From Actinomycetota bacterium (lineage in GTDB: Bacteria; Actinomycetota; Acidimicrobiia; Acidimicrobiales; Acidimicrobilacustridaceae), in contig JACPNV010000032.1 in assembly GCA_016185305.1 (NCBI GenBank), positions 1 through 32,606 on the forward strand: a DNA stretch of 32,606 nucleotides, read 5' to 3'. The notes below the pieces were generated by a model. It was not told the DNA's origin. It searched no databases and saw nothing but the letters and a program-made list of their open reading frames with translations. The position numbers and the translations under genes are program-made. Positions 15,333 to 23,073 of this stretch are shown here, one piece after another (position 1 is the first letter of the stretch; every line of letters starts with the position of its first letter).

Positions 15333-16307
15333 ATGACCGCCAACGACCGAGATCCCGCCATCGAGCTCCGCGATGTGAGCAAGACGTTCCGAGTCGCGCA
15401 CAAGAAGGGGCGGGTGCGGCGCGGGCTCCGCGAGGTCGTCGCGGTGGACGACATCTCGCTGGCCATCGAGCGCGGATCGATCGTCGGCTACATCGGGCCG
15501 AACGGCGCCGGGAAGTCCACCACGATCAAGATGCTCACGGGCATCCTGGTGCCGTCCTCGGGCCAGGTCCGCGTCGATCGTCTCGACCCGAGTCGCGCGC
15601 GTCTCGAGGTGACCCGGCGCATCGGCGTGGTGTTCGGCCAGCGCAGCCAGCTCTGGTGGGATCTACCGCTACGCGATTCGTTCTCCCTGCTCCGTCACGT
15701 CTACCGGGTACCGGGACCGCGGCACCAGGAGAACCTGGACCGCTTCGTCGAGCTGCTGGACATGGCGGAGTTCGTCGACGTCCCCGTACGGCAGCTCTCG
15801 CTCGGCCAGCGGATGCGCGGCGAGCTCGCGGCCGCGATCCTGCACGACCCGACGATCCTGTTCCTCGACGAGCCCACCATCGGGCTCGATGTCGTGAGCA
15901 AGGAAGCCGTGCGGAGGTTTCTCATCGAGCTCAACCGCGAGCGGCACACCACGGTGCTGTTGACCACGCACGACCTGGCCGATGTCGAGCGCCTGTGCGA
16001 GCGCCTGATCATCATCGACCACGGCACCGTCATCGAGGACGGCACCGTCGCCGACATCAAGGAGCGCTACGGCACCGAGCGCACGGTGGTGATCGACCTC
16101 GACCAGCCATCGGTCCCGCTGACGGTGGCTGGCACCGAAGTGGTGCGTATCGACGGCCCCCGCCAGTGGCTCCGGTTCCGGCGCGCCGACACCACCGCAG
16201 CCGCCGTCGTCGCCGCCGTCGCCGAGCAGGCCGACGTTCGTGATCTCACCGTCGACGAACCCGAGATCGACGACATCGTCCGCCACATCTACCAGGCCAG
16301 CAGATGA
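15333..16307 (+). CDS. ABC exporter ATP-binding protein (COG4586-like)
   Basis: 324 residues. Walker A GPNGAGKST is at 55-63, the signature LSLGQRMR at 155-162 (in place of LSGGQ), Walker B ILFLDEPT at 175-182 and the switch His at 213. The 30-residue lead with basic HKKGRVRRGLREV and the segment FGQRSQLWWDLPLRDSF are typical of the COG4586 ATPase that accompanies COG4587/COG3694 permeases. A C-terminal regulatory domain (about 240-324) follows. It is cytoplasmic and energises the two permeases encoded just upstream. Confidence 0.92.
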   Translation: MTANDRDPAIELRDVSKTFRVAHKKGRVRRGLREVVAVDDISLAIERGSIVGYIGPNGAGKSTTIKMLTGILVPSSGQVRVDRLDPSRARLEVTRRIGVVFGQRSQLWWDLPLRDSFSLLRHVYRVPGPRHQENLDRFVELLDMAEFVDVPVRQLSLGQRMRGELAAAILHDPTILFLDEPTIGLDVVSKEAVRRFLIELNRERHTTVLLTTHDLADVERLCERLIIIDHGTVIEDGTVADIKERYGTERTVVIDLDQPSVPLTVAGTEVVRIDGPRQWLRFRRADTTAAAVVAAVAEQADVRDLTVDEPEIDDIVRHIYQASR

Positions 16308-16332
16308 GCAACGATTTGCCTAGGTTGTCCAG

Positions 16333-17352
16333 ATGGAGACTCGCGAGGGTTTTGGCGAACGCGGCAACGTCGCCATGTTCGACGACTTCCCCACGGTCAC
16401 CACGGTCGCGGAAGCCTTGAGCGGCTTGTCGAAGGTCAGGCGCGGCACGATCGCGGCGGTGCTCGACGAGCTCGCGTTCTGCATGAAGACCGCGACGCGG
16501 CTCGGGCGCGTCGTTCGCATCGGCGACCGCTGGTGGGGCCACCCGCAGACGTACGGCTCTCGCCAGATGGAGGTCGTCGACGAGTACGAACGAACCGGTA
16601 TCAGCGCCGACGAGTTCGACCTGTGGGCCGTGCTCGACCCGGCCGACCTCATCGCGCTCGTCGCCACTCGAACCGGGATCGTGGCGGCGGTCGTCGACGC
16701 CGTCGTCAGCGAGTTCTGTGGCCAGGTCCAGTCGTTCCACGTGCGCGGGATCCACTTCCGCACCCCACCCCGCGAACTCGGAACACCCGAGGCGATCGTC
16801 CGTGAGCTCGCCCGCCATCTCCACGTGCTCACCATGCACGACCAGCTCCTCGTCGCCGCGGAGCGGGCACCGACACGGGTCGAAGGAGGCCCTCCCACGC
16901 TCGCGTGCCGCGACCGGAACGGCGGATGGTTCGTGGTAGAGCTGCATGTCGGACCCGAAGGCTCGGAAGCGGCCAGCCATCTTTCGTGGACCCTCGACGC
17001 CGTCAGCGCCGAGCGGGCCCGAGCCGAGCAACCAGTGCGAGGCCTCGTGGTGAGCGACGGCTACTCGCACTCCTTCGTGGAGCGGGTGATGCGCGACGAC
17101 CGCGTGATGCACGTCAACCTTCGCTCGCTCGATCTTCCCATCTGCCGGGCGCAGCGTTGGGCGATCCGATCGGGCGGGCACGACGCCGGTTGGGTCGCGG
17201 TGGCCGGCGACGGCCGCACCGTGGTCGCCGGTGGTGGAGCTGCGTTCCCCACGCTCGCCCGTCTCGAACCGTTCGAACGCATACCCCTCGACTGGGAGCA
17301 GCAGCGCCTCTGGCCCCTGCCGCTCGGCGACCGCTCGACCCCCGGTGGGTAG
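16333..17352 (+). CDS. uncharacterised protein with a degenerate NucS/EndoMS-like nuclease domain
   Basis: 339 residues, 25 bp after the ABC operon. The N-terminal half (about 15-130) is not recognised and could hold a winged-helix-like fold. Residues 155-270 resemble the C-terminal PD-(D/E)xK domain of actinobacterial NucS. GPPTLACRDRNGGWFVVELHVG parallels the NucS active-site strand, recalled as PVDLLC-D-GG--VAVEIKRR, and VRGLVVSD...MHVNLRSLD parallels the strand after it. Only the catalytic Glu (Glu203) appears kept: the Asp is replaced by Thr189 and the Lys by His205. A non-catalytic DNA-binding or structural role is possible. The alignment is from memory, so the assignment is moderate. 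Confidence 0.6.
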   Translation: METREGFGERGNVAMFDDFPTVTTVAEALSGLSKVRRGTIAAVLDELAFCMKTATRLGRVVRIGDRWWGHPQTYGSRQMEVVDEYERTGISADEFDLWAVLDPADLIALVATRTGIVAAVVDAVVSEFCGQVQSFHVRGIHFRTPPRELGTPEAIVRELARHLHVLTMHDQLLVAAERAPTRVEGGPPTLACRDRNGGWFVVELHVGPEGSEAASHLSWTLDAVSAERARAEQPVRGLVVSDGYSHSFVERVMRDDRVMHVNLRSLDLPICRAQRWAIRSGGHDAGWVAVAGDGRTVVAGGGAAFPTLARLEPFERIPLDWEQQRLWPLPLGDRSTPGG

Positions 17353-17393
17353 CGGGCGCCCGCTTGCGGCCGACGCCATGCCGGCCGCATGAA

Positions 17394-17436
17394 CCGGTGG
17401 CGGATCGCGTCCGTCACCCACCAGATCCGCCACCGG
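17394..17436. terminator. perfect 13-bp inverted repeat between convergent genes
   Basis: CCGGTGGCGGATC (17394-17406) and GATCCGCCACCGG (17424-17436) are exact complements around a 17-nt loop. They lie in the 90-bp gap between the convergent NucS-like gene and map. By symmetry it could terminate both. A shorter GCGGCC/GGCCGC pair precedes it. Confidence 0.6.
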
Positions 17437-17442
17437 ATCGCT

Positions 17443-18189
17443 TCAGGGGACGGTCAGCACCTCGGGGCCATCGTCGGTGATGGCGATGGTGTGCTCGAAA
17501 TGGGCAGCGAGCGATCCGTCCTCGGTCTTCACCGTCCAGCCGTCGTCGAGCTCGTAGGTGTCGGGAAGACCCGCGTTCACCATCGGCTCGACGGCGTACA
17601 CGTCGCCGACACGCAGCTTGGGGCCCTTGCCCGGACGGCCGAGGTTCGGCACCTCCGGCCGCTCGTGCATCGCTCGCCCGATGGCATGACCCGTGTAGCC
17701 CTCGACGACCGAGAAGCCCGCGCCTTCCGCGGTGGACTGCACGGCATGGCCGATGTCGCCGAGGTGGTTCCCGGCGACCATCGTCTTGATGGCGTTCAGC
17801 AGCGAGCGCTCGGTGACGTCGACGAGCCGGGCGGTCTCCTCACAGATGTCGCCCACAGCGGCGGTGAACGCCGCGTCGCCGTGCCAGCCGTCGACGACCG
17901 CACCGCAGTCGATCGCGACGATGTCACCATCCTCCAGCACGTAGCCGTCGGGTATGCCGTGGACGACCACGTCGTTGGGTGAGGCACAGATCACGGCGGG
18001 GTAGCCGTGGTAGCCGAGAAAGTTCGAGGTCGCCCCGCGGCGCTCGATGACCGCCCGGCCGACAGCGTCGAGTTGCCTCGTCGTCACCCCCGGACGGATG
18101 GCCCGGCGGATCTCTTCGTGCATCTCGGCCACAACCCGACCCGCCTTGCGCATCTTCGCGATCTGTTTGCGCGACTTCACCTTCGACAT
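17443..18189 (-). CDS. map: type I methionine aminopeptidase
   Basis: Removes the initiator Met from nascent proteins. It is 248 residues with all five metal ligands: Asp94, Asp105, His168, Glu201 and Glu232, each exactly three less than the E. coli positions, plus His77 equivalent to His79. The start is taken as ATG 18189 (MSKVKSRKQIAKMRKAGRVVAEMH), preceded by AAGGTGA. Upstream ATGs at 18206 and 18223 belong to repeated copies of the same initiation module, out of frame with the gene. It follows adk, as in the usual secY-adk-map-infA order, but infA lies 6 kb further on beyond unrelated plus-strand genes. Confidence 0.97.
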   Translation of the reverse strand: MSKVKSRKQIAKMRKAGRVVAEMHEEIRRAIRPGVTTRQLDAVGRAVIERRGATSNFLGYHGYPAVICASPNDVVVHGIPDGYVLEDGDIVAIDCGAVVDGWHGDAAFTAAVGDICEETARLVDVTERSLLNAIKTMVAGNHLGDIGHAVQSTAEGAGFSVVEGYTGHAIGRAMHERPEVPNLGRPGKGPKLRVGDVYAVEPMVNAGLPDTYELDDGWTVKTEDGSLAAHFEHTIAITDDGPEVLTVP

Positions 18190-18223
18190 AGCGTCACCTT
18201 CGACATGACGTCACCTTCGACAT
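18177..18223 (-). repeat. 17-bp tandem repeat carrying ATG and Shine-Dalgarno at the map start
   Basis: ATGTCGAAGGTGACGYC occurs at 18223-18207 and 18206-18190, and its first 13 nt again at 18189-18177 as the true start of map. Each copy contains an ATG and an AAGGTGA that can serve the next ATG. A fourth, diverged copy (ATGTCGACGTTGACGCC) starts at 18256. Confidence 0.9.
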
Positions 18224-18256
18224 GGCGTCAGCGTCGTCGGGCGTCAACGTCGACAT
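18194..18256 (-). other. spacer-filling small ORF between adk and map (20 codons)
   Basis: The ATG is 4 nt after the adk stop, with GGTGA just before it. The frame runs through two of the 17-bp repeats and ends in TGA 4 nt before the map ATG. The peptide is MSTLTPDDADAMSKVTSCRR. The TGA lies inside AAGGTGA, the map Shine-Dalgarno. Confidence 0.3.
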
Positions 18257-18260
18257 CGGT

Positions 18261-18914
18261 TCACCAGCGATCGTCGTGGTCGAGGCGTGCATCGATGGCC
18301 TCGACGAGCCGGCGGAACACGGCCTCGGGCTCACCCACGCCGTCGACGCTGAGCAGCAGACCCTGGGAATCGAAGTAAGCCATGGCGACGGCCGTCTTCA
18401 TCTTGTAGGCATCGAGGCGGGCGGTGACGGCCTCGGGGGTGTCGTCGTCGCGCTGTTCGACCAACGTGCTGTCGATGGGGCACACCCCTTCTCGCGCCGC
18501 GTCGTCGTTGACAGAGTAGATGTGCCCTTGCTGGCACACCCGCCGGCTCGAGATGCGCTCGAGCACGAGCCGTTCGGGCACCTCGAGGTTCACACCGAGA
18601 TCGACTGTCGCGATCTTGAGCAACGACTTCGCCTGGCCCACGGTCCGCGGGAAGCCGTCGAGGAGAAAGCCGTGCTGTTCGACGTCGTCGTGGGCCAGCC
18701 GGTCGTGGATGACCTCGAGCATGGTCTCGTCCGGCACGAGCTCGCCGGCGTCGAGGATGGCCATGACCTTCTGCCCAACCGCGGTGCCCTCGGCGACGGC
18801 TTCACGCAGCATGTCACCGGTGGAGATGTGGGGGGCCTTGTAGTGCTCGGAGAGCATGACCGCCTGCGTGCCCTTGCCGGCGCCCTGGCGACCGAACAGG
18901 ACCAGCCGGATCAC
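18261..18914 (-). CDS. adk: adenylate kinase
   Basis: ATP + AMP = 2 ADP. It is 217 residues, the long form with a LID domain. The P-loop GRQGAGKGT is at 8-16, the AMP-binding STGDMLR near 31-37 and DGFPRT at 86-91. The LID begins RRVCQQGHIYSVN and has only two cysteines (Cys127, Cys145), with His131 and Asp148 in the other likely ligand positions. The common four-Cys pattern is thus altered, although a zinc site with His and Asp ligands remains possible. Start GTG 18914. Its upstream gene should be secY; instead a 359-bp spacer separates it from rplO. Confidence 0.96.
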   Translation of the reverse strand: MIRLVLFGRQGAGKGTQAVMLSEHYKAPHISTGDMLREAVAEGTAVGQKVMAILDAGELVPDETMLEVIHDRLAHDDVEQHGFLLDGFPRTVGQAKSLLKIATVDLGVNLEVPERLVLERISSRRVCQQGHIYSVNDDAAREGVCPIDSTLVEQRDDDTPEAVTARLDAYKMKTAVAMAYFDSQGLLLSVDGVGEPEAVFRRLVEAIDARLDHDDRW

Positions 18915-19273
18915 GCGACGTGCCCCGAGTCGATCGCCGCTCCGCGGACCCCCGCCCGCGAAGCGCCACAGATCACGTCAAGAACCCCTCGTAGTTGCGC
19001 AGGCTGGCGAGCAACCGACTGTTCTCCCATGTTCAGGGCCGACGTCCTGACCCGTGAGTGGCCATTGAGGCTAGAGGACCACCCGGGGGCGCCGCCAGAC
19101 GCCCGCCCCCAACCCGAAATGGGCCACCCGACGCGCCACTTCCAGCGCGCCGGCCGGCCCAGTTGCCAGCTGCACGCCCCCCAACCCGAAATGGGCCACC
19201 CAACGCGCCACTTCCGGCGCGCCGGCCGGCCCAGTTGGGACCGCGGAGGCCCCGCCCGTCGCTGCGGACGGGA
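18915..19273. other. 359-bp spacer between rplO and adk, in the usual position of secY
   Basis: No coding sequence with family features is visible here and no trace of SecY motifs. The right half holds the paired palindromic repeat (19101-19238). A TAGCCT at 19068-19073 (minus strand) could be a -10 element for adk, without a good -35. The rest shows nothing recognisable. Confidence 0.7.
19101..19238 (+). repeat. paired palindromic intergenic repeat, copy B
   Basis: Two near-identical units, about 19101-19164 and 19174-19238, each containing GAAATGGGCCACC, an ACGCGCCACTTCC core, GCGCGCCGGCCG and a closing GCCCAGTT. The outer TGGGC/GCCCA arms pair. The layout and much of the core match copy A at 7419-7543. 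In both places the first unit reads TTCCAGCGCG and the second TTCCGGCGCG, so the dimer seems to be the mobile or ancestral unit. It lies directly after rplO on the transcribed strand. Confidence 0.75.
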
Positions 19274-19762
19274 TCAGCGGTTGGTGAACTGGTTGCCGCG
19301 GGCGGGGCGGCGGCGATCGCCCCAGGGCAGGGGGACCACCTCGGTGGTGCCGCCGTTGGCGGTGATGGCGGCTTCAGCCGACTTGGAGAACGCGTGGGCC
19401 TTCACCGTGATCGCGCGTGTGAGCTCGCCGCGGCCGAGGATCTTCACCAACGCGCCTTTGTGGACGAGGCCGTGCGCGTGCAGCGCATCGGGCGTGACCT
19501 CCTCGAGGCCACACTCCTCGAGCGTGTCGAGGTTGATGGCTTGGTACTCGACGCGGAACGGGTTGTTGAAGCCCTTCAGCTTCGGCACGCGCATGTGCAG
19601 GGGGAGCTGGCCGCCCTCGAAGCCGACGGGGACGGTGTCGCGTGCGCCTTGGCCCTTGGTGCCGCGGCCGGCGGTCTTGCCACCCTTGCCACCGATGCCG
19701 CGCCCGACGCGATTGCGGCGCTTGGACGAACCCGCGGCCGGCTTCAGCTCATGAACCTTCAC
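19274..19762 (-). CDS. rplO: 50S ribosomal protein L15 (uL15)
   Basis: 162 residues beginning [25 protein letters not shown], with the Gly/Lys-rich arm [17 protein letters not shown], the [18 protein letters not shown] segment and the C-terminal globular domain. It begins 3 nt after rpmD and is the last gene of the continuous S10/spc block. Confidence 0.98.
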   Translation of the reverse strand: MKVHELKPAAGSSKRRNRVGRGIGGKGGKTAGRGTKGQGARDTVPVGFEGGQLPLHMRVPKLKGFNNPFRVEYQAINLDTLEECGLEEVTPDALHAHGLVHKGALVKILGRGELTRAITVKAHAFSKSAEAAITANGGTTEVVPLPWGDRRRPARGNQFTNR

Positions 19763-19765
19763 GAT

Positions 19766-19969
19766 CTACTCCTCGACTTCGGCTTGTTCGATGACCTGGA
19801 CGTCGATCAGGTGGGGCACCCGGGCGATCATGCCGCGGATCTCGGGACGGTCGGGCAGGGTTCGGGTCTTGCCGATACGGCCGAGTCCGAGCGCCCGCAG
19901 GGTGCCGCGGTGCTTGGGCTTGGTGCCGATGGCCGACTTGACCTGCGTGACCTTCAACGTTGCGGGCAT
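19766..19969 (-). CDS. rpmD: 50S ribosomal protein L30 (uL30)
   Basis: 67 residues, MPATLKVTQVKSAIGTKPKH and onward, with the family segments LRALGLGRIGKTR and IRGMIARVPHLI. ATG 19969 is chosen for its Shine-Dalgarno (AAGGGGAG) and the family N-terminus. An in-frame ATG at 20011 overlaps the rpsE stop (TGATG) and would add 14 residues; coupling from that codon cannot be excluded. Confidence 0.95.
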   Translation of the reverse strand: MPATLKVTQVKSAIGTKPKHRGTLRALGLGRIGKTRTLPDRPEIRGMIARVPHLIDVQVIEQAEVEE

Positions 19970-20010
19970 CACGCTCCCCTTAACGGTAGACGGGCTGGTC
20001 GAGCTCGTCA

Positions 20011-20574
20011 TCACTGCACCTCGGTCGGAACGTGCGGCCCACGCTGGGTCTCCTGGTAGGCGCGCCACAGACCGGCGGGCATGATCTCCTCTGGCGACAG
20101 GCCACGCAGCTTGGCAACCTCGTCGGGCCGCCGCAGCGCTTGCAGACCGGCGATCGTCGCGCGCGCGACGTTGATGTGGTTGGAGGAGCCGAGCGACTTG
20201 CAAAGCACGTCGTGGATGCCCGCCTCTTCCAGGATCTGCCGCGCGGCGCCACCGGCGATCACGCCGGTACCCGGCGCGGCCGGCTTGATAAGCACGCGAC
20301 CAGCGCCCATCTCACCGATGATCGGATGGGTCACCGTCGTGCCGGCGAGCGGGACGGCGAAGAGGCTCTTGCGAGCCTCCTCGGTTCCCTTCTGGATGGC
20401 AAGCGGGACTTCCTTCGCCTTGCCATAGCCGAGGCCGACGTGCCCGGCACCGTCACCGATCACCACGAGCGCGGTGAACGAGAACCGGCGGCCGCCCTTC
20501 ACGACCTTGGCGACACGGTTGATGTTGATCACCCGCGACTCGCGCAGCTGGATGTCGTTGAGATCAAGAGGCAT
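20011..20574 (-). CDS. rpsE: 30S ribosomal protein S5 (uS5)
   Basis: 187 residues. The double-stranded RNA-binding-like N-terminal domain has [29 protein letters not shown] and [17 protein letters not shown], followed by the C-terminal domain with [34 protein letters not shown]. Its ATG overlaps the rplR stop (TAATG). uS5 helps maintain decoding accuracy in the 30S body. Confidence 0.98.
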   Translation of the reverse strand: MPLDLNDIQLRESRVININRVAKVVKGGRRFSFTALVVIGDGAGHVGLGYGKAKEVPLAIQKGTEEARKSLFAVPLAGTTVTHPIIGEMGAGRVLIKPAAPGTGVIAGGAARQILEEAGIHDVLCKSLGSSNHINVARATIAGLQALRRPDEVAKLRGLSPEEIMPAGLWRAYQETQRGPHVPTEVQ

Positions 20575-20939
20575 TACAGCTCCAGTCCTGCTTCACGGGC
20601 GGCATCGGCGACTGCCGCGACACGGCCGTGATAGTGGAAACCGCCACGGTCGAACACAACCGAGGAGATGCCGGCGGCCTTGGCTCGGTCGGCCACCAGT
20701 GCGCCGACTCGCGTGGCCGCGTCGACACCACCGGTGTAGCCCGCGGCGCGGGCCTCAGCTTCGACCGAGGAGGCGGCAGCGATCGTGGTGCCAGCGATGT
20801 CGTCGATCACTTGGGCGACGATGTGCTTGTTCGAGCGGAACACGGCGAGGCGCGGGCGCTCGGCGGTGCCTCGCACCTTCTTGCGCACCCGGCCGTGCCG
20901 GCGGATGCGAGCTGTTCTCTTGTCGATACCTGTGCTCAC
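20574..20939 (-). CDS. rplR: 50S ribosomal protein L18 (uL18)
   Basis: 121 residues, with a basic N-terminus ([41 protein letters not shown]) and the C-terminal [28 protein letters not shown]. It binds 5S rRNA together with uL5. Start GTG 20939, 10 nt after the stop of the small ORF filling the rplF-rplR spacer. Confidence 0.98.
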   Translation of the reverse strand: MSTGIDKRTARIRRHGRVRKKVRGTAERPRLAVFRSNKHIVAQVIDDIAGTTIAAASSVEAEARAAGYTGGVDAATRVGALVADRAKAAGISSVVFDRGGFHYHGRVAAVADAAREAGLEL

Positions 20940-20949
20940 GAGAGGAACC

Positions 20950-21024
20950 TCACTTCGCCGTCTTCCCGGCCAACTTGTCGGGCCGGTCCGACGGCTCAGC
21001 CGTCTCGCTCATCAGTTCATTCAT
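20950..21024 (-). other. spacer-filling small ORF between rplF and rplR (24 codons), ending with a copy of the L6 C-terminus
   Basis: The ATG overlaps the rplF stop (TGATG at 21026-21022). Peptide [24 protein letters not shown] ends 10 nt before the rplR GTG. Its last 21 bp repeat the last codons of rplF (AGKTAK plus stop), so the spacer probably arose by a partial tandem duplication of the rplF 3' end. No function is evident apart from possible translational bridging. Confidence 0.3.
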
Positions 21025-21563
21025 CACTTCGCCGTCTTCCCGGCCTTGCGCAGGATGCGCTCGCCCTTGTACCGAACGCCCTTGCCCTTGTACGGCTCGG
21101 GCTTGCGGATCTTGCGGATGTTGGCGGCCACCTGGCCGACCAGTTCCTTGTCGATGCCAGACACGATGATCTGGGTCGGGGTCGGGCATTCGAAGTTGAC
21201 GCCATCCGGGGCATCGATCTGCACCGGGTGGCTGAACCCGAGCGCGAGCTCGAGCGTGCTGGTGCCCTTCGGTGTGGCGCGGTAGCCGACTCCCACGATC
21301 TCGAGCTCTTTGGTGAAGCCCTGGGTGACGCCCAGGACCATGTTGTTGACCAGTGACCGGGTGAGGCCGTGTTGGGCCCGGTTGGTGCGCTCGTCGTCGG
21401 GCCGCTCGACAACGAGCTCGTCGCCGACCTGAGAGATGCTGATGACCCCGGGGATCGCTCGCTCGAGTGAACCCTTCGGGCCTTTGACCGCAACCTGGCG
21501 GTCCGCGATCTTCACCTCGACGCCCGAAGGTACGGGGATGGGAGTTCGTCCGACGCGTGACAT
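21024..21563 (-). CDS. rplF: 50S ribosomal protein L6 (uL6)
   Basis: 179 residues, MSRVGRTPIPVPSGVEVKI and onward, with two homologous domains and the conserved C-terminal IRKIRKPEPYKGKGVRYKGERILRKAGKTAK. The start is set by the family N-terminus, with GAGGT upstream; an open extension into the rpsH end is ignored. Confidence 0.98.
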   Translation of the reverse strand: MSRVGRTPIPVPSGVEVKIADRQVAVKGPKGSLERAIPGVISISQVGDELVVERPDDERTNRAQHGLTRSLVNNMVLGVTQGFTKELEIVGVGYRATPKGTSTLELALGFSHPVQIDAPDGVNFECPTPTQIIVSGIDKELVGQVAANIRKIRKPEPYKGKGVRYKGERILRKAGKTAK

Positions 21564-21573
21564 CAGTGAGACC

Positions 21574-21978
21574 TCACCAGACGTAGCAGAGGACTTCACC
21601 ACCCACGCGACGCTTGCGCGCCTCGCGGTCGGTCATGAGCCCTTGACTCGTGGACAGGACAGCCACCCCGAGGCCACCGAGCACCCGGGGCACGGTCTCG
21701 GCCTTGGTGTAGACGCGGAGGCCCGGCTTGGAGATGCGCCGCAGGCCGGAGATCACGCGCTCACGATCGAGGGAGTACTTCATCGTGATCGTGAGCGTGT
21801 TGCCAGGACGATCGTTCGCGGGCGCCACTTGGAAGCCCTCGATGTATCCCTCGCTCTCGAGCAGCTTGGCGAGCGCCAACTTCTGCTTGGAGGACGGCAT
21901 CATCACGTCGTCGTGCATCGCCACGTTCGCGTTGCGAATGCGGGTGAGCATGTCGGCAATGGGATCGGTCATCGTCAT
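21574..21978 (-). CDS. rpsH: 30S ribosomal protein S8 (uS8)
   Basis: 134 residues (132 if the second ATG is used), [20 protein letters not shown] and onward, with the C-terminal RNA-binding [36 protein letters not shown]. In E. coli uS8 represses the spc operon by binding near rplE; no such site was identified here. Confidence 0.98.
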   Translation of the reverse strand: MTMTDPIADMLTRIRNANVAMHDDVMMPSSKQKLALAKLLESEGYIEGFQVAPANDRPGNTLTITMKYSLDRERVISGLRRISKPGLRVYTKAETVPRVLGGLGVAVLSTSQGLMTDREARKRRVGGEVLCYVW

Positions 21979-21993
21979 CTTGTCACCATCCCC

Positions 21994-22179
21994 TCACCAA
22001 CTCGCCTTCTTGACACCGGGGACCTCCCCCGCGTGGACCATCTCGCGCAGGCAGACGCGGCACAGCTTGAAGCGCCGGAAGACCGAGTGGGGCCGGCCAC
22101 ACCGTTCGCAACGGGTGTAGGACCGCACCTTGAACTTCGGGGTGCGCTTCGATTTCTCGATGAGTGCCTTCTTGGCCAT
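21994..22179 (-). CDS. rpsN: 30S ribosomal protein S14 type Z (uS14, zinc form)
   Basis: 61 residues with the zinc-ribbon ligands Cys24, Cys27, Cys40 and Cys43 (CERCGRP...LCRVCLRE), the short zinc-binding form (often called rpsZ). Its ATG overlaps the rplE stop (TAATG), so the genes are translationally coupled. Confidence 0.97.
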   Translation of the reverse strand: MAKKALIEKSKRTPKFKVRSYTRCERCGRPHSVFRRFKLCRVCLREMVHAGEVPGVKKASW

Positions 22180-22766
22180 TACTGCTGCCCCTCACGCTTG
22201 AACGGGAAGCCGAAGGAGCGCAGCAGGGCGCGCCCTTCGTCGTCGGTACGGGCGGTGGTCACGATGGTGATGTCCATCCCTCGGGTGGCGTCGACCTTGT
22301 CGTAGTCGATCTCGGGAAAGATGAGCTGCTCGGTCACGCCGAACGTGTAGTTGCCGTGGCCGTCGAACGACTTCGGGTTCAGGCCCCGGAAGTCGCGGAT
22401 GCGGGGGATGGCGATGCTGATGAGGCGATCGATGAACTCCCACATGCGGTCGCCCCGAAGGGTCACCTTGCAGCCGATCGCGTTCCCTTCGCGCAACTTG
22501 AAGTTGGCGATCGACTTGCGGGCCTTGGTGACGAGCGCCTTCTGACCGGTGATGGTCTCGAGATCGCGCACAGCACCTTCGAGCAGCGACTGCTGCTTGA
22601 GCGCTTCGCCGACGCCCATGTTGACCACGATCTTGGTCAGGCGCGGCACCTGCATGACGTTCGGCAACGCCAGCTCGGTCTGGAGCTTGGAACGCAACTC
22701 GTCGTGGTAGCGCTGCTTGAGCCGTGGCACGGCGTGCGCGGCCTCCGCGGTGGCGGTATTGCTCAC
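22179..22766 (-). CDS. rplE: 50S ribosomal protein L5 (uL5)
   Basis: 195 residues. [54 protein letters not shown] and the C-terminal [33 protein letters not shown] are all diagnostic. It binds 5S rRNA. GTG start 22766 overlaps the rplX stop by 4 nt. Confidence 0.98.
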   Translation of the reverse strand: MSNTATAEAAHAVPRLKQRYHDELRSKLQTELALPNVMQVPRLTKIVVNMGVGEALKQQSLLEGAVRDLETITGQKALVTKARKSIANFKLREGNAIGCKVTLRGDRMWEFIDRLISIAIPRIRDFRGLNPKSFDGHGNYTFGVTEQLIFPEIDYDKVDATRGMDITIVTTARTDDEGRALLRSFGFPFKREGQQ

Positions 22767-23071
22767 AGGTCACCTCCACACTTGCTGCAGACGCGCACCT
22801 TGGTGCCGTCCGGTTCGAACCGGTACCCGGCACGCCGGGGACGGCCACAGGCATCGCACAGCAGGCCGACGTTCGACACGTCGAGCGGCATCTCCTGGGT
22901 CTGGATGCCACCCGGTTGGTTGAGGCCGCGAGGCTTGCGGTGCTTGTGCACGATGTTGACGCCCTCGACGATGACCTTGCCGTCGCCGGGCAGCGCCAGC
23001 AGTACGTTGCCTTCCTTGCCGCGATCTTTGCCCGTGAGCACGCGCACCCGATCGCCCTTCTTGATCTTCAT
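22763..23071 (-). CDS. rplX: 50S ribosomal protein L24 (uL24)
   Basis: 102 residues: the KOW-motif N-terminus [24 protein letters not shown], then [17 protein letters not shown]-terminal CDACG...VCSKCGGDL forms a four-Cys zinc ribbon, so this is the zinc form. It starts 2 nt after rplN. Confidence 0.97.
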   Translation of the reverse strand: MKIKKGDRVRVLTGKDRGKEGNVLLALPGDGKVIVEGVNIVHKHRKPRGLNQPGGIQTQEMPLDVSNVGLLCDACGRPRRAGYRFEPDGTKVRVCSKCGGDL

Positions 23072-23073
23072 GG

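Noticed and set aside
18915..19273. A degraded secY remnant in the rplO-adk spacer
   Set aside because: No hydrophobic segments or SecY motifs can be read in any frame; the spacer is mostly repeat sequence.
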